Notes under the pieces: model-generated
What the model was told of the DNA's origin: nothing
The model's database searches: none
Seen by the model: only the letters and a program-made list of their open reading frames with translations
Shown here: piece by piece, positions 52,946 to 61,610 of the stretch
Layout: the number at the start of each line of letters is the position of its first letter
Numbering within the stretch: the stretch's first letter is position 1
Made by a program: the position numbers and the translations under genes
Assembly: GCA_963695985.1 (NCBI GenBank)
Contig: CAVOIC010000004.1
Span: 62,001 to 126,000, forward strand
DNA from: DATBVX01 sp963695985
Lineage (GTDB): Bacteria; Pseudomonadota; Gammaproteobacteria; Steroidobacterales; Steroidobacteraceae
DNA length: 64,000 nt
Direction: 5' to 3'

Positions 52946-53932
52946 TCACCGGCCGACCATGCGATTCAGCTGTTCGGGGTAGCGGTCCCCCTGCACGGTG
53001 ATCTTCGACGCCGCGCTGTCGATCTCGCGAAGATCGTCCGGGGTCAGCTCGAGCGCCGCGGCGCCGATGTTCTCCTCGAGGCGCTGCAGCTTCGTCGTAC
53101 CCGGGATCGGAACGATCCACGGCTTCTGGGCAAGCAGCCATGCGAGCGCGAGCTGAGCGGGGGTGGCGTTCTTGCGTGCCGCGATCGCGGCGAGCAGGTC
53201 GACCAGTGCCTTGTTCGCCTTCCGAGCCTCGGGTGTGAAGCGGGGGACAATGTTGCGGAAGTCCGTGCTGTCAAACTTGGTGGTCTCGTCGATCTTTCCC
53301 GTCAAGAAGCCCTTGCCGAGCGGACTGAACGGGACGAAGCCGATGCCGAGCTCCTCGAGCGTCGGCAGCACGTCCGCTTCAGGTTCTCTCCACCACAGCG
53401 AGTATTCGCTCTGAAGTGCAGTTACAGGCTGAACCGCGTGAGCGCGACGAATCGTCTGGACTCCCGCTTCGGACAGGCCGAAGTGCTTGACCTTGCCCGC
53501 GTGGATCAGGTCCTTCACCGCGCCCGCGACATCCTCGATCGGCACCTCGGGGTCGACACGGTGCTGGTAGAACAGGTCGATCGCCTCGACCTTGAGGCGC
53601 TTGAGCGAGGCCTCCGCGACCTGCTTGATGTGCTCGGGCCGGCTGTCCAAGCCAGCCTGCTTACCATCGACAAACTTGAAGCCGAACTTTGTGGCGATCA
53701 CGACCTGCCCGTGGAACGGCGCAAGTGCTTCGCCCACGAGCTCTTCGTTGGTGAATGGGCCGTAGACTTCTGCCGTGTCAAAAAACGTAACGCCGTGCGC
53801 GACGGCCGCGCGGATTACCTCGATCATCTTCTGCTTGTCGCCCGGCGGCCCGTAGCCAAAGCTCATGCTCATGCAGCCGAGGCCAAGCGCCGACACCTCC
53901 AAAGTGCTGTTTCCCAGTTTCCGCTTCTGCAT
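52946..53932 (-). CDS. Aldo/keto reductase
   Basis: 328 residues, TIM barrel of the AKR13/YakC-like type. Catalytic tetrad members are visible: Asp and Tyr in FFDTAEVYGPFTNEELVG, Lys in VIATKFGFKF and His in DLFYQHRVDP; the NADPH-binding tail is PIPGTTKLQRLEENIGA. It reduces aldehydes or ketones with NADPH, probably as detoxification. The frame extends 19 codons upstream, but ATG 53932 follows GGAGGA closely and matches family starts (MQKRKLGNSTLEVSALGLG). Monocistronic. Confidence 0.92.
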   Translation of the reverse strand: MQKRKLGNSTLEVSALGLGCMSMSFGYGPPGDKQKMIEVIRAAVAHGVTFFDTAEVYGPFTNEELVGEALAPFHGQVVIATKFGFKFVDGKQAGLDSRPEHIKQVAEASLKRLKVEAIDLFYQHRVDPEVPIEDVAGAVKDLIHAGKVKHFGLSEAGVQTIRRAHAVQPVTALQSEYSLWWREPEADVLPTLEELGIGFVPFSPLGKGFLTGKIDETTKFDSTDFRNIVPRFTPEARKANKALVDLLAAIAARKNATPAQLALAWLLAQKPWIVPIPGTTKLQRLEENIGAAALELTPDDLREIDSAASKITVQGDRYPEQLNRMVGR

Positions 53933-54056
53933 AGCTCCTCCTAACGCTGTAATGGCCGAGGCCCTACGGTTCCCGCCATTCCGGCCCAACGACGGTTGCC
54001 GGGCAGAGTAGGCCGTCGCGGTTCTCCCGACTAGCCGCTAGAATTCGAATGGACCT

Positions 54057-54974
54057 ATGAATGGAGTACATGAATGCAGCGCGAACAGCTCGCCGATCTG
54101 TAGACGGCGGGCGATATTGCATGCAGGGCTTGCAGCAGCAACAGTCATCTTTGTCGGCTGCGTCAGCCCGTCTGGATCAAAGGTGCCCGTCCAAGCTCGC
54201 GCGCCTGCGCTGAGGCTCTACATTCTGGATTGCGGGACCATCGCGCCGATGGATCCGGCGCTGTTTGGTCTGAAGGCCGACGAAATCAAAGGCGACGCCA
54301 GCTTCGTGACCCCGTGTTACCTCGTGGTGCACCCCAAAGGCACGCTGATCTGGGACGTCGGACAGGTGCCCGATGCGGACATTCCGGACGACGGCACGGA
54401 GGTGGTTGAGCAGGGCATCCTGAAAGCGAAGCGGCGGCTGGCTCCGCAGTTGGCGGCGCTTGGCTACCAGCCGAAGGACATCACCTATATTGCGATGTCA
54501 CACTACCATGCGGACCACACGGCCAACGCCAACATGTTTGCGGGTTCGACCTGGATCGTGCAGCAGGCCGAATACGACATCATGTTCAGCGAGGCGAAGG
54601 TCGGCATCCGGTCGCCGGATTCGTACCGCGACCTGAAGAAGGCCAAACGCATCACCTTGAACAACGCTGATTACGACGTGTTCGGCGATGGCACCGTAGT
54701 CATCAAGACCGCGCCCGGACATACGCCCGGCCACCAGATGCTCTTTCTAAAGCTGGCGAGGTTTGGACCGCTGCTGCTGGCCGGCGATCTGTATCACCTG
54801 CCCGAAGAGAGGACTCTGGATCGCGTGCCGACCTTCGACTTCGACGCCGCGATGACGCGGGCAACCCGCAAGGTCGTGGACAAGTTCTTGGAACAGACCG
54901 GTGCGACGATGTGGATCCAGCACGACCCGGCTACGAATGCACCGCTGAGGAATGCGCCCGAGTACTACAACTGA
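54057..54974 (+). CDS. Exported metallo-beta-lactamase-fold hydrolase (lactonase-like)
   Basis: 305 residues. N-terminus: twin-arginine-like CRRRAILHAGLAAATVIFVGC, which could be a Tat signal or a lipobox. The zinc motif is SHYHADHTAN (HxHxDH), followed by His in APGHTPGHQ and Asp in LAGDLYHLP. The layout resembles AHL lactonase-type hydrolases, so quorum quenching or general lactone hydrolysis is possible; the substrate is not provable. The 3' end overlaps the opposite-strand HIT gene by 10 bases. Confidence 0.83.
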   Translation: MNGVHECSANSSPICRRRAILHAGLAAATVIFVGCVSPSGSKVPVQARAPALRLYILDCGTIAPMDPALFGLKADEIKGDASFVTPCYLVVHPKGTLIWDVGQVPDADIPDDGTEVVEQGILKAKRRLAPQLAALGYQPKDITYIAMSHYHADHTANANMFAGSTWIVQQAEYDIMFSEAKVGIRSPDSYRDLKKAKRITLNNADYDVFGDGTVVIKTAPGHTPGHQMLFLKLARFGPLLLAGDLYHLPEERTLDRVPTFDFDAAMTRATRKVVDKFLEQTGATMWIQHDPATNAPLRNAPEYYN

Positions 54975-55387
54975 TAAGACAGCGCGCCGCGAATCTTCTC
55001 CGCCAACGCCTCGGCATCCGCATCGAGCCGCGCAGCTGGCCATAGTATTCCCAGCCCCTTGTCTCTTTCTGGCTTGGGAATGATGTGAAAATGGACGTGC
55101 GGTACCAACTGATGAGCACCGCGCCCATTGTTCTCAAGCACGTTGTACTCCCGCGTTCCGGTCGCAGCGATCACCGCGCGGCAGATACGCGGAAGCACTC
55201 GCCCGAGCGCTGCAGCAGATTCCTCCGAGAGCTGATCGAGCGTCTCGGCGGGTTCCTTGGGAATCACGAGCGTGTGCCCGCGACTGAGCGGATTGATGTC
55301 GAGAAAGGCCAGTACTTTCTCGTCCTCGTAAACCTTATGGCACGGGATCTGTCCCGCGATGATCTTTTGAAAGATGGTGTCGGCCAT
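54965..55387 (-). CDS. HIT-family nucleotide hydrolase
   Basis: 140 residues. The histidine triad is PHVHFHIIPK (His97, His99, His101), and the N-terminal DTIFQKIIAGQIPCHKVYEDEKVLAFLDINP is characteristic of the HINT branch, including HinT purine-nucleoside phosphoramidases. It cleaves AMP-linked phosphoramidates or acyl-adenylates. Convergent with the metallo-hydrolase, sharing 10 bases at the 3' ends. Its 5' gap to the next minus-strand gene is 98 bases, without a clear promoter. Confidence 0.93.
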   Translation of the reverse strand: MADTIFQKIIAGQIPCHKVYEDEKVLAFLDINPLSRGHTLVIPKEPAETLDQLSEESAAALGRVLPRICRAVIAATGTREYNVLENNGRGAHQLVPHVHFHIIPKPERDKGLGILWPAARLDADAEALAEKIRGALSYQL

Positions 55388-55485
55388 GGAAGCGCTCGCG
55401 GCTGATTTCAGGTTTAAGGGGCGCGTCGGCGTACAAGGGGCCTACTGCCCACGTGCGCCTGCTCACGGGCTGCCGAACGGAGGCG

Positions 55486-56970
55486 TCAGGCCGTCGGCCT
55501 GACGTTGGCGTTCAGGCGGAACAGATTCGTTGGGTCGTACTGGTTCTTGAGCCGCACCAGCTTGTCGTAGTTCGCGCCGTAGTTCGCGCGCACGCGCCGC
55601 TCCGGGTCATCGTTCGCAAGCTCGTTGACGTAAAAGCCATCCGTCATCGGCTCGACGCTGGGCCAGGTGGCGCGCACCCACTGCATACTCGGATCGGCAT
55701 CCGCGCGGTTGTCCCAGGCGCCGACGACCATCATGCTGTACTGGGCTTCGCGATGCCAGAACGCGGTGGCGTCGGGCTTCACGCGTGAGATGGCGCCGCC
55801 CGCCTGCGCGAAGACGATGATGTTCGTCGCCGGCGCATTCTGATAGCGCCCGACCAATTCCTCGATCAGCGCGGGCTCGACGCGATGGATGAACCCCGCC
55901 TTGAAGTAGTAGCTGCGACCGATGGCGTAATTAGCGTCCTGGCTGGCCTGGAGCTTCACGTACGGAACCGGGCGCAGTCCGTCCACCACCGGTTTGCGGA
56001 ATTCGCGCAGCGGCTTGAGCACCTGCTCGGCCTTATCTATCGGGCCGCTGTAGCAGACATCGAACACGACCGCCTTGTGACCGTCTGGCGGGGTCACCAC
56101 GACGCAATCGATGTACAGCTCGTCCGGGGCCGCGAGGGCGTAGCCCGAAAAGAAGCCGAGCACGTCGCGCGCTTGCTCGAACGGAAACACGATCTGACCG
56201 CCGTACATCAGCGAGGTGACGGGATACAGCCGGTATTCGAACGAGGTGACGATGCCAAAGTTACCGCCGCCGCCGCGCAGACCCCAGAGCAGGTCCGGGT
56301 TCTCCTTCGCGCTGGTGCGCACGAACTTGCCGCCCGCCGTCACCACGTCCGCTCCGATGAGATTGTCACAGGCCAGACCGTAGCGGCGCGCAATGCGCCC
56401 GAAGCCGCCACCGAGCGTGAGTCCTGCGGCGCCGGTGTGAGACACGGTGCCAGCGGGCGTCGCGAGCCCGAACGCCTGCGCCTCATGGTCGAGCTTGCCC
56501 AGGAGCACACCAGGCTCCACGCGCGCGACCTTTGCGACCGGATCGACATGCACACTCTGCATCGGCGACAGGTCGATCATGATCCCACCATCGCAGACCG
56601 ACTGGCCCGACAGGCTGTGTCCGCCGCCACGCACCGCAACCAGCAGGTCATGGGCCCGCGCAAAGTTGACCGCGAGGATCACGTCGGCGGCGCCGGTACA
56701 GCGAGCGATCAGCGCCGGCTTGCGATCGAAGGCACCATTCCAGACCCGACGCGCGCTGTCATACCCGTCTTGCCCGGCCGTCAGCACCTCACCGCGCAGG
56801 CTGGCGCGCAGCTCATCGATATCCGTCCCCTTGAGAACGACCTGCTTGCGATCCGGGCCCAGAGCCGGTACGTCGGCTGCGGGCGCTGCTGCGGCGAGGA
56901 GGCGATGCAGCGGGATGGACGTGGCGGTCAACGCGGCGATTGTGGAAGCGCAGAAGGTTCTTCTTCTCAT
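55486..56970 (-). CDS. FAD-linked oxidase (BBE-like), Tat-exported
   Basis: 494 residues with a twin-arginine-type leader, MRRRTFCASTIAAL. The FAD-binding PCMH domain (~65-240) has the covalent-flavin histidine in RGGGHSLSGQSVCDGG; the Cys that doubly anchors FAD in berberine bridge enzymes is replaced (PAGTVSHTG), so attachment is probably single. The C-terminal berberine-bridge segment is NYGANYDKLVRLKNQYDPTNLFRLNANV. Such enzymes oxidise sugars, alcohols or amines with O2. GGAG stands before ATG 56970. Pirin follows upstream on the same strand, with a 62-base gap. Confidence 0.9.
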   Translation of the reverse strand: MRRRTFCASTIAALTATSIPLHRLLAAAAPAADVPALGPDRKQVVLKGTDIDELRASLRGEVLTAGQDGYDSARRVWNGAFDRKPALIARCTGAADVILAVNFARAHDLLVAVRGGGHSLSGQSVCDGGIMIDLSPMQSVHVDPVAKVARVEPGVLLGKLDHEAQAFGLATPAGTVSHTGAAGLTLGGGFGRIARRYGLACDNLIGADVVTAGGKFVRTSAKENPDLLWGLRGGGGNFGIVTSFEYRLYPVTSLMYGGQIVFPFEQARDVLGFFSGYALAAPDELYIDCVVVTPPDGHKAVVFDVCYSGPIDKAEQVLKPLREFRKPVVDGLRPVPYVKLQASQDANYAIGRSYYFKAGFIHRVEPALIEELVGRYQNAPATNIIVFAQAGGAISRVKPDATAFWHREAQYSMMVVGAWDNRADADPSMQWVRATWPSVEPMTDGFYVNELANDDPERRVRANYGANYDKLVRLKNQYDPTNLFRLNANVRPTA

Positions 56971-57032
56971 GAGTTGTCTCCGTGGTCGAACGGGCGGCGG
57001 CATGCGCCCGGTATTGATTCTTCGTGCAGGTT

Positions 57033-57743
57033 TCAGTGAGCCTCACCCGGCAAGTCGAACACAATGACTTCGGCGTCATGTCCCTGTTGCAGCGTGAGAG
57101 ACGCAACGCCGGTCGCCTTGAGCGCATCGCCCGCATTCAACGGCGTGTCGTTTGCCGTCACGGTACCACGCGCCACATGAACGTACACGCGCCGGCCCGG
57201 TGCGACCGGAAGCGTCGCGCTCTCGGTACCATCGAACAACCCGGCGTACACCTTTGCATCCTGGTGAATCAACACCGATCCCTGCGCACGGTCGGGCGAG
57301 GCGATGAGCCGCAGGCGCCCGCGCTTCTCAGCGGCAGGGTACTTCTTCTCTTCGTAGCCGGGCGCAATGCCGCGCTGGTCGGGCTGAATCCAGATCTGCA
57401 GGAAATGCACCCCCTCGTTCCGTGACGGATTGAACTCGCTGTGCGTCACGCCCGTCCCGGCACTCATGCGCTGCACATCTCCGGGGCGGATGACTGAGCC
57501 GTTGCCCATCGAATCCTTGTGTTCGAGGGCGCCTTCCAGGACGTAGCTGATGATTTCCATGTCTCGGTGTGCATGGGTGCCGAATCCTGCCCCGGGCGCG
57601 ACCCGGTCCTCGTTGATGACACGCAAGGGGCCGAACTCCACGTGCTCGGGGTCGAAGTAGTCGGCGAACGAAAAGCTGTGAAAGGACTTGAGCCAGCCGT
57701 GGTCGGCAAAGCCCCGTTCCTCAGCGCGTCGCACTTCGATCAT
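57033..57743 (-). CDS. Pirin-family bicupin (quercetinase-like)
   Basis: 236 residues, two cupin domains. Metal ligands match pirin: His57 and His59 (GTHAHRDMEIISYVLEG), His101 and Glu103 (GTGVTHSEFN). YhhW-like members cleave flavonols such as quercetin with O2; others act as redox sensors. The second cupin (AKVYAGLFDGTESATLPV) lacks a full metal site, as usual. Located directly upstream of the FAD oxidase, it may share a transcript with it. Diverges from the TPR lipoprotein gene. Confidence 0.9.
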   Translation of the reverse strand: MIEVRRAEERGFADHGWLKSFHSFSFADYFDPEHVEFGPLRVINEDRVAPGAGFGTHAHRDMEIISYVLEGALEHKDSMGNGSVIRPGDVQRMSAGTGVTHSEFNPSRNEGVHFLQIWIQPDQRGIAPGYEEKKYPAAEKRGRLRLIASPDRAQGSVLIHQDAKVYAGLFDGTESATLPVAPGRRVYVHVARGTVTANDTPLNAGDALKATGVASLTLQQGHDAEVIVFDLPGEAH

Positions 57744-57854
57744 GAGTTGTCCCGCTCTGATTAACTTTCATTAATGATGGCGTCGCGTTTGGAATGCGGC
57801 CGACCCGCTGCTACATTGCAAGCCGCTGCGGCACGGAGAATCAGGAGAACGATC

Positions 57855-59594
57855 ATGCAGCGCACACTCGTTGTCTCGTTCGCTTTGTTGATCGCAATGC
57901 TCAGCGGCTGCAAGGGCGCCAAGCAGCCACCCGCAGGGAATTCTTCACCACCCGCCGCCGCGGCGCAATCCGATACAGTCGCAGCAGAGCACGCCATGCC
58001 GAGCATGCCGGAGTCCCTGGCTGACTGGGCCCATGGCGCCACGCTCTACTCCAACCTCGGAGATTTCCACCGCAAGGTGACGACCAGCTCCGGCGAAGCC
58101 CAGCAGTACTTCGACCAGGGCATGCGCTTCTTGTGGGCCTTCAATCATGACGAGTCGACGCGCTCGTTCGCGCGCGCTGCGGAGCTCGATCCGCACTGCG
58201 CCGCCTGCTACTGGGGCGTGGCGCTTACCGTCGGCCCGAACTACAACGTGCCGATGATGATGGAACCGCGTGCGAAGGTTGCCTTCGAAGCCGTGCAGCT
58301 GGCGCAGCAGAACGCCGCGCAGGCAACACCGGTTGAGCAGGCCTTGATCAGCGCGATTGCCCGTCGCTACCCCAATCCGCAGCCGCTGGATCCGTCGAAT
58401 TCAGCGCCAGTGCTCGCGGCGTACGCCGATGCGATGAAGGACGTGGCGCATCAGTTTCCCGATGACCTCGATGTTCAGACCCTGTATGCCGAGGCGTTGA
58501 TGAACATCACGCCGTGGAAGCTCTGGGGCCCGGACGGCAAGCCCAATGCGGGAACGGTGGAGATCCAGAAGAGGCTCGAGTTCGTGCTGGCGCACGATCC
58601 GCATCACCCTGGCGCCAACCATTATTACGTACACACGCTCGAAGCCTCGCCGCACCCCGAGCGCGCCGTCGCTGCGGCCGAGCGTTTGCGCGGCATGATG
58701 CCCGGCGCGGGGCACCTGGAGCACATGCCCGCGCACATCCTGCAACGGGTCGGACGCTACGAGGAAGCTGCTGAGGCGAATCGCAAGGGTGCTGCCGCCG
58801 ACGAGGCCTACTTCAAGACCACGCGTCCGCCCGATTACTACGCCATGTACACCGGTCACAACTACCAGTTCCTGGCGTTCTCCACTGCGATGGAGGGCCG
58901 CAAGGCAGAAACGCTCGAGGCCGTGCGCAATTCGCGCCGCAGCGTCCCGGACGAGATGTTGCTCATGATGCCGGGATTCGACTGGCCTCTGGCGGAGGAG
59001 TATGCGGCCACAGTGCGCTTTGGCCTGTGGGACGAGATGCTCGCGAAGACTGCGCCCAACCCCAAGCTGCCAAATCTGACCGGCGGTTATCTCTATGGCA
59101 AGGGTGTTGCGCAGGCGGCTAAAGGCCAGGTTGAGCAGGCGAAGGCGACGCTGGCTGATCTGGAGAAGCTCGCCGCTTCAGTGCCAGCAGATGCGCCCGC
59201 CGGATTCAACACCACGAGGGATGTTCTGGGCGTGGCGGCTTCGATCGTGCGCGCCCGAATTGCGTCGGCCGAGCATCGCACCGATGAGTCGATCGCGCAG
59301 TTGCGTGATGCCGTGGCGCGTGAAGACAAGCTCGCATATGACGAGCCGCGCGACTGGTTCTTCCCGGTGCGCCATCAGCTCGGCGCAGAATTGCTCGCCG
59401 CGAATCGCGCGGCGGACGCGGAAGCCGTGTACCGCGAGGACCTGGCGCGCAATCCGGCGAATGGCTGGTCGCTCTACGGTCTGAGTGCTGCGCTCAAGGC
59501 ACAGCACAAGACAACGGAGGCCGCTCGGGTAGACGCACAGTTGCGCGAGGCGTGGAAGAACGCCGATGTCGACCTGACGGCGTCGGCGTTCTAA
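57855..59594 (+). CDS. TPR lipoprotein
   Basis: 579 residues: lipobox AMLSGC after the signal helix, then tetratricopeptide-like repeats along the whole length (EAQQYFDQGMRFLWAFNHDESTRSFARAAELDPHCAACYWGVAL; HMPAHILQRVGRYEEAAEANRKGAAADEAYF; LARNPANGWSLYGLSAALKAQHKTTEAARVDAQL). The H-x-P-A-H segment (GHLEHMPAHILQRVG) is a conserved mark of a widespread family of unknown function; paired Cys (PHCAACYW) could bind heme or metal but the spacing is not CxxCH. AGGAGAACGATC precedes ATG 57855. The cleared region 57744-57854 is a divergent promoter area with no firm motif. Confidence 0.8.
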   Translation: MQRTLVVSFALLIAMLSGCKGAKQPPAGNSSPPAAAAQSDTVAAEHAMPSMPESLADWAHGATLYSNLGDFHRKVTTSSGEAQQYFDQGMRFLWAFNHDESTRSFARAAELDPHCAACYWGVALTVGPNYNVPMMMEPRAKVAFEAVQLAQQNAAQATPVEQALISAIARRYPNPQPLDPSNSAPVLAAYADAMKDVAHQFPDDLDVQTLYAEALMNITPWKLWGPDGKPNAGTVEIQKRLEFVLAHDPHHPGANHYYVHTLEASPHPERAVAAAERLRGMMPGAGHLEHMPAHILQRVGRYEEAAEANRKGAAADEAYFKTTRPPDYYAMYTGHNYQFLAFSTAMEGRKAETLEAVRNSRRSVPDEMLLMMPGFDWPLAEEYAATVRFGLWDEMLAKTAPNPKLPNLTGGYLYGKGVAQAAKGQVEQAKATLADLEKLAASVPADAPAGFNTTRDVLGVAASIVRARIASAEHRTDESIAQLRDAVAREDKLAYDEPRDWFFPVRHQLGAELLAANRAADAEAVYREDLARNPANGWSLYGLSAALKAQHKTTEAARVDAQLREAWKNADVDLTASAF

Positions 59595-59604
59595 CGGCAG
59601 GTCA

Positions 59605-60678
59605 TTACGGCGGAGTACCGCCGCCGCGGGCGGATGCCCCGGGCTTTACCGGCAGGTAGATATCGGTCTGCCGCTTCTCGACCGGCGTGCTGACGGGATC
59701 GCTGACGTATTGCTCCCACGAGAGGCCGTTCGAGTCCAGGCCCTTAGCGACCATGTAATCCTCGAGTGCCCGATAGGAGTCGGGCAAGGATGCGTGATCG
59801 CCGATGTGGACGCCTCGCAGCGCGCGTCCCGCGTAGGTGCGGCCCAGCCTGACTGCTCCGGAACCCGACGCGGCGGCCCGTGCCGCTGGGTTCACCCCCG
59901 TTACCGGGATCGCGGCCTGGAATCCCCAGCCGCTCTCGTCGTAGAAGCGATTGATTGCGAGCGGCGCACCCCGCTGCGCGAGTGCGTGTGCCTGCATGAA
60001 CTGGCCGATCTGCGTATAAGCCGCGCCGAGCGCCTTGGCGATGGCAACCGGATCGAGGCTGCTGGTGCCCTCGACGTAGGCGATGTCGACCGGGCTGACA
60101 TCGATCTCGGCGATATCCAATGCCTCGCCACCAGACGCAAGCACCGGACCCGCTTCCGCGAGCGCCTTGAGCTTGTTGAGCCCTTGTTCGTACTCCGCGC
60201 CTACCATCGAATCCATGGCCAACCCGAAATAGCGGCCGAGAAGATTGTTGCCGAATGTCGTGTCGAATCCCCACGTGAGCCGGCTGCCTGCACCCTCCGG
60301 TGCAATCACGAGCACGGCTTCGCCGCGTCCCTGGTCGCTAAAGTTGAGCCGCGTGCGCACGCGCTGATCGGGGACCGACTCGACGATCTCCTGCGAGCCG
60401 GTGCCGACCGCGGAGACAGTGCTGGACCACTCCAGGCGCGAGCCGACACCACTTCTCGGGCCGCTGTAGGAATACTTCGCCTTCGGATCCTTCTCGAACC
60501 ACGGCGACCACTCGTTGAAGCGGTGCAGGTCGTTCACGATCTCGTATACCGCTGCAGGCGGCGCGGCGATGCTCACCGAGCGCTCGACGTGTGCGGCCGA
60601 CGGGAGGAAGAGCCCGACAAGCGCGAGCACAAGAAGGAGCGCCACCAGGCCAATGAGAAGCGGCTTGAGGACCTTCAC
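59605..60678 (-). CDS. SRPBCC-GyrI fusion protein, membrane-anchored
   Basis: 357 residues. A GTG 13 bases after the SYLF gene starts VKVLKPLLIGLVALLLVLALVGLFL, a single membrane anchor. Residues ~30-190 are a SRPBCC/polyketide cyclase-like pocket (VERSVSIAAPPAAVYEIVNDLHRFNEWSPWFEKDPKAKYSYSGP); ~200-340 are a GyrI/effector-binding domain (DVSPVDIAYVEGTSS, YALEDYMVAKGLDSNGLSWEQYVSDP). Two hydrophobic-ligand folds in one exported protein suggest small-molecule binding in the periplasm. Coupled with the lipid-binding SYLF protein upstream. Ligand unknown. Confidence 0.8.
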   Translation of the reverse strand: MKVLKPLLIGLVALLLVLALVGLFLPSAAHVERSVSIAAPPAAVYEIVNDLHRFNEWSPWFEKDPKAKYSYSGPRSGVGSRLEWSSTVSAVGTGSQEIVESVPDQRVRTRLNFSDQGRGEAVLVIAPEGAGSRLTWGFDTTFGNNLLGRYFGLAMDSMVGAEYEQGLNKLKALAEAGPVLASGGEALDIAEIDVSPVDIAYVEGTSSLDPVAIAKALGAAYTQIGQFMQAHALAQRGAPLAINRFYDESGWGFQAAIPVTGVNPAARAAASGSGAVRLGRTYAGRALRGVHIGDHASLPDSYRALEDYMVAKGLDSNGLSWEQYVSDPVSTPVEKRQTDIYLPVKPGASARGGGTPP

Positions 60679-60691
60679 GGCACGTCCGCTC

Positions 60692-61528
60692 TTAGTGCGG
60701 CGGCTCCTGGCCCGGGTTCGTATCTTCCATCGGGAAGGTCTTGGTCTGCGACGGTGTCGGCGCGGGCTCGGTCGCTGGGGCGGGAGGTGTGGCGGATGTC
60801 GACGCGGGCGGCGCAGCCTGCGCGCCGGACGGGGCATTCTGCTTCTCTGCGGTACGCGTGCCCTGGTCCAGCGCCTCGATGAAGCGTCGTGCGGCCGGAG
60901 GCGGCGGCGAGGTACTCGCCAGGATGTCCGCCGTCTTCAGGTCCGGACTGCCGTAGAAAGCCGCGTTCGCTTTCTTATCAATGGCCATCGCCGACCCGTC
61001 GATCGAGATGCCAGCAAACAAGCCGCTCGCCCGCGAGTAGGAGTAGATCTCAGAGAGGTTGACGTCGGTGGCGGCTGAGGTCTGGCGGCCGACCGGACCT
61101 GCAGCGACCGACGCATCTGCGCCCAGGGTCACCTTCCCCGCAGTAATACCTTCGACGCTGCGTTCGGTCGTCAGCACGAGGAGGATGTCGGCACTCTGCA
61201 CGCCCGCCTGCCAGCCAAAGCTGCCGCCGCCGAGCGTGATGAAGACCGGGTTGCTCCAGCCCCCCTGGGCATTGCGCACGACGAGGACGCCCTTGCCGCC
61301 GCGCCCGCCGATGCCGAGCCCGACCTTGACGACGTTCGGAATCACCGCGATCCCATGGGCGCGGGCGAGAAGCCAGTCGGGTGCCCGCTGATCCGGCATG
61401 GCACTCAGTTCCTCGACGACTTGAGTCGCAACCAGCAGGCGCGCCTCTTCGCGCGACTGTGCGGACGCCATCATGGGCCCCAGCAGCGAAATGGACAGTA
61501 GCCAGGCGATCGGTTGGTTCAACGACAT
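60692..61528 (-). CDS. SYLF-domain lipid-binding protein, exported
   Basis: 278 residues: signal peptide (PIAWLLSISLLGPMMASAQ), then the SYLF/YSC84 domain (AHGIAVIPNVVKVGLGIGGRGGKGVLVVRN, SFGWQAGVQSADILLVL, GADASVAAGPVGRQTSAATD, IYSYSRASGLFAGISIDGSAM), ~25-210, and an Ala/Pro-rich disordered tail. SYLF proteins bind phosphoinositides in eukaryotes; bacterial roles are poorly known, often in the envelope. In an operon with the SRPBCC-GyrI gene downstream. Confidence 0.85.
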   Translation of the reverse strand: MSLNQPIAWLLSISLLGPMMASAQSREEARLLVATQVVEELSAMPDQRAPDWLLARAHGIAVIPNVVKVGLGIGGRGGKGVLVVRNAQGGWSNPVFITLGGGSFGWQAGVQSADILLVLTTERSVEGITAGKVTLGADASVAAGPVGRQTSAATDVNLSEIYSYSRASGLFAGISIDGSAMAIDKKANAAFYGSPDLKTADILASTSPPPPAARRFIEALDQGTRTAEKQNAPSGAQAAPPASTSATPPAPATEPAPTPSQTKTFPMEDTNPGQEPPH

Positions 61529-61610
61529 GGTTCCCCCACGTTATGCGCATCGGCGCCCACAAGCACGCGGTCATTGCGACCACGGCCGGGCGACTCGGTT
61601 CCGGCAGATA

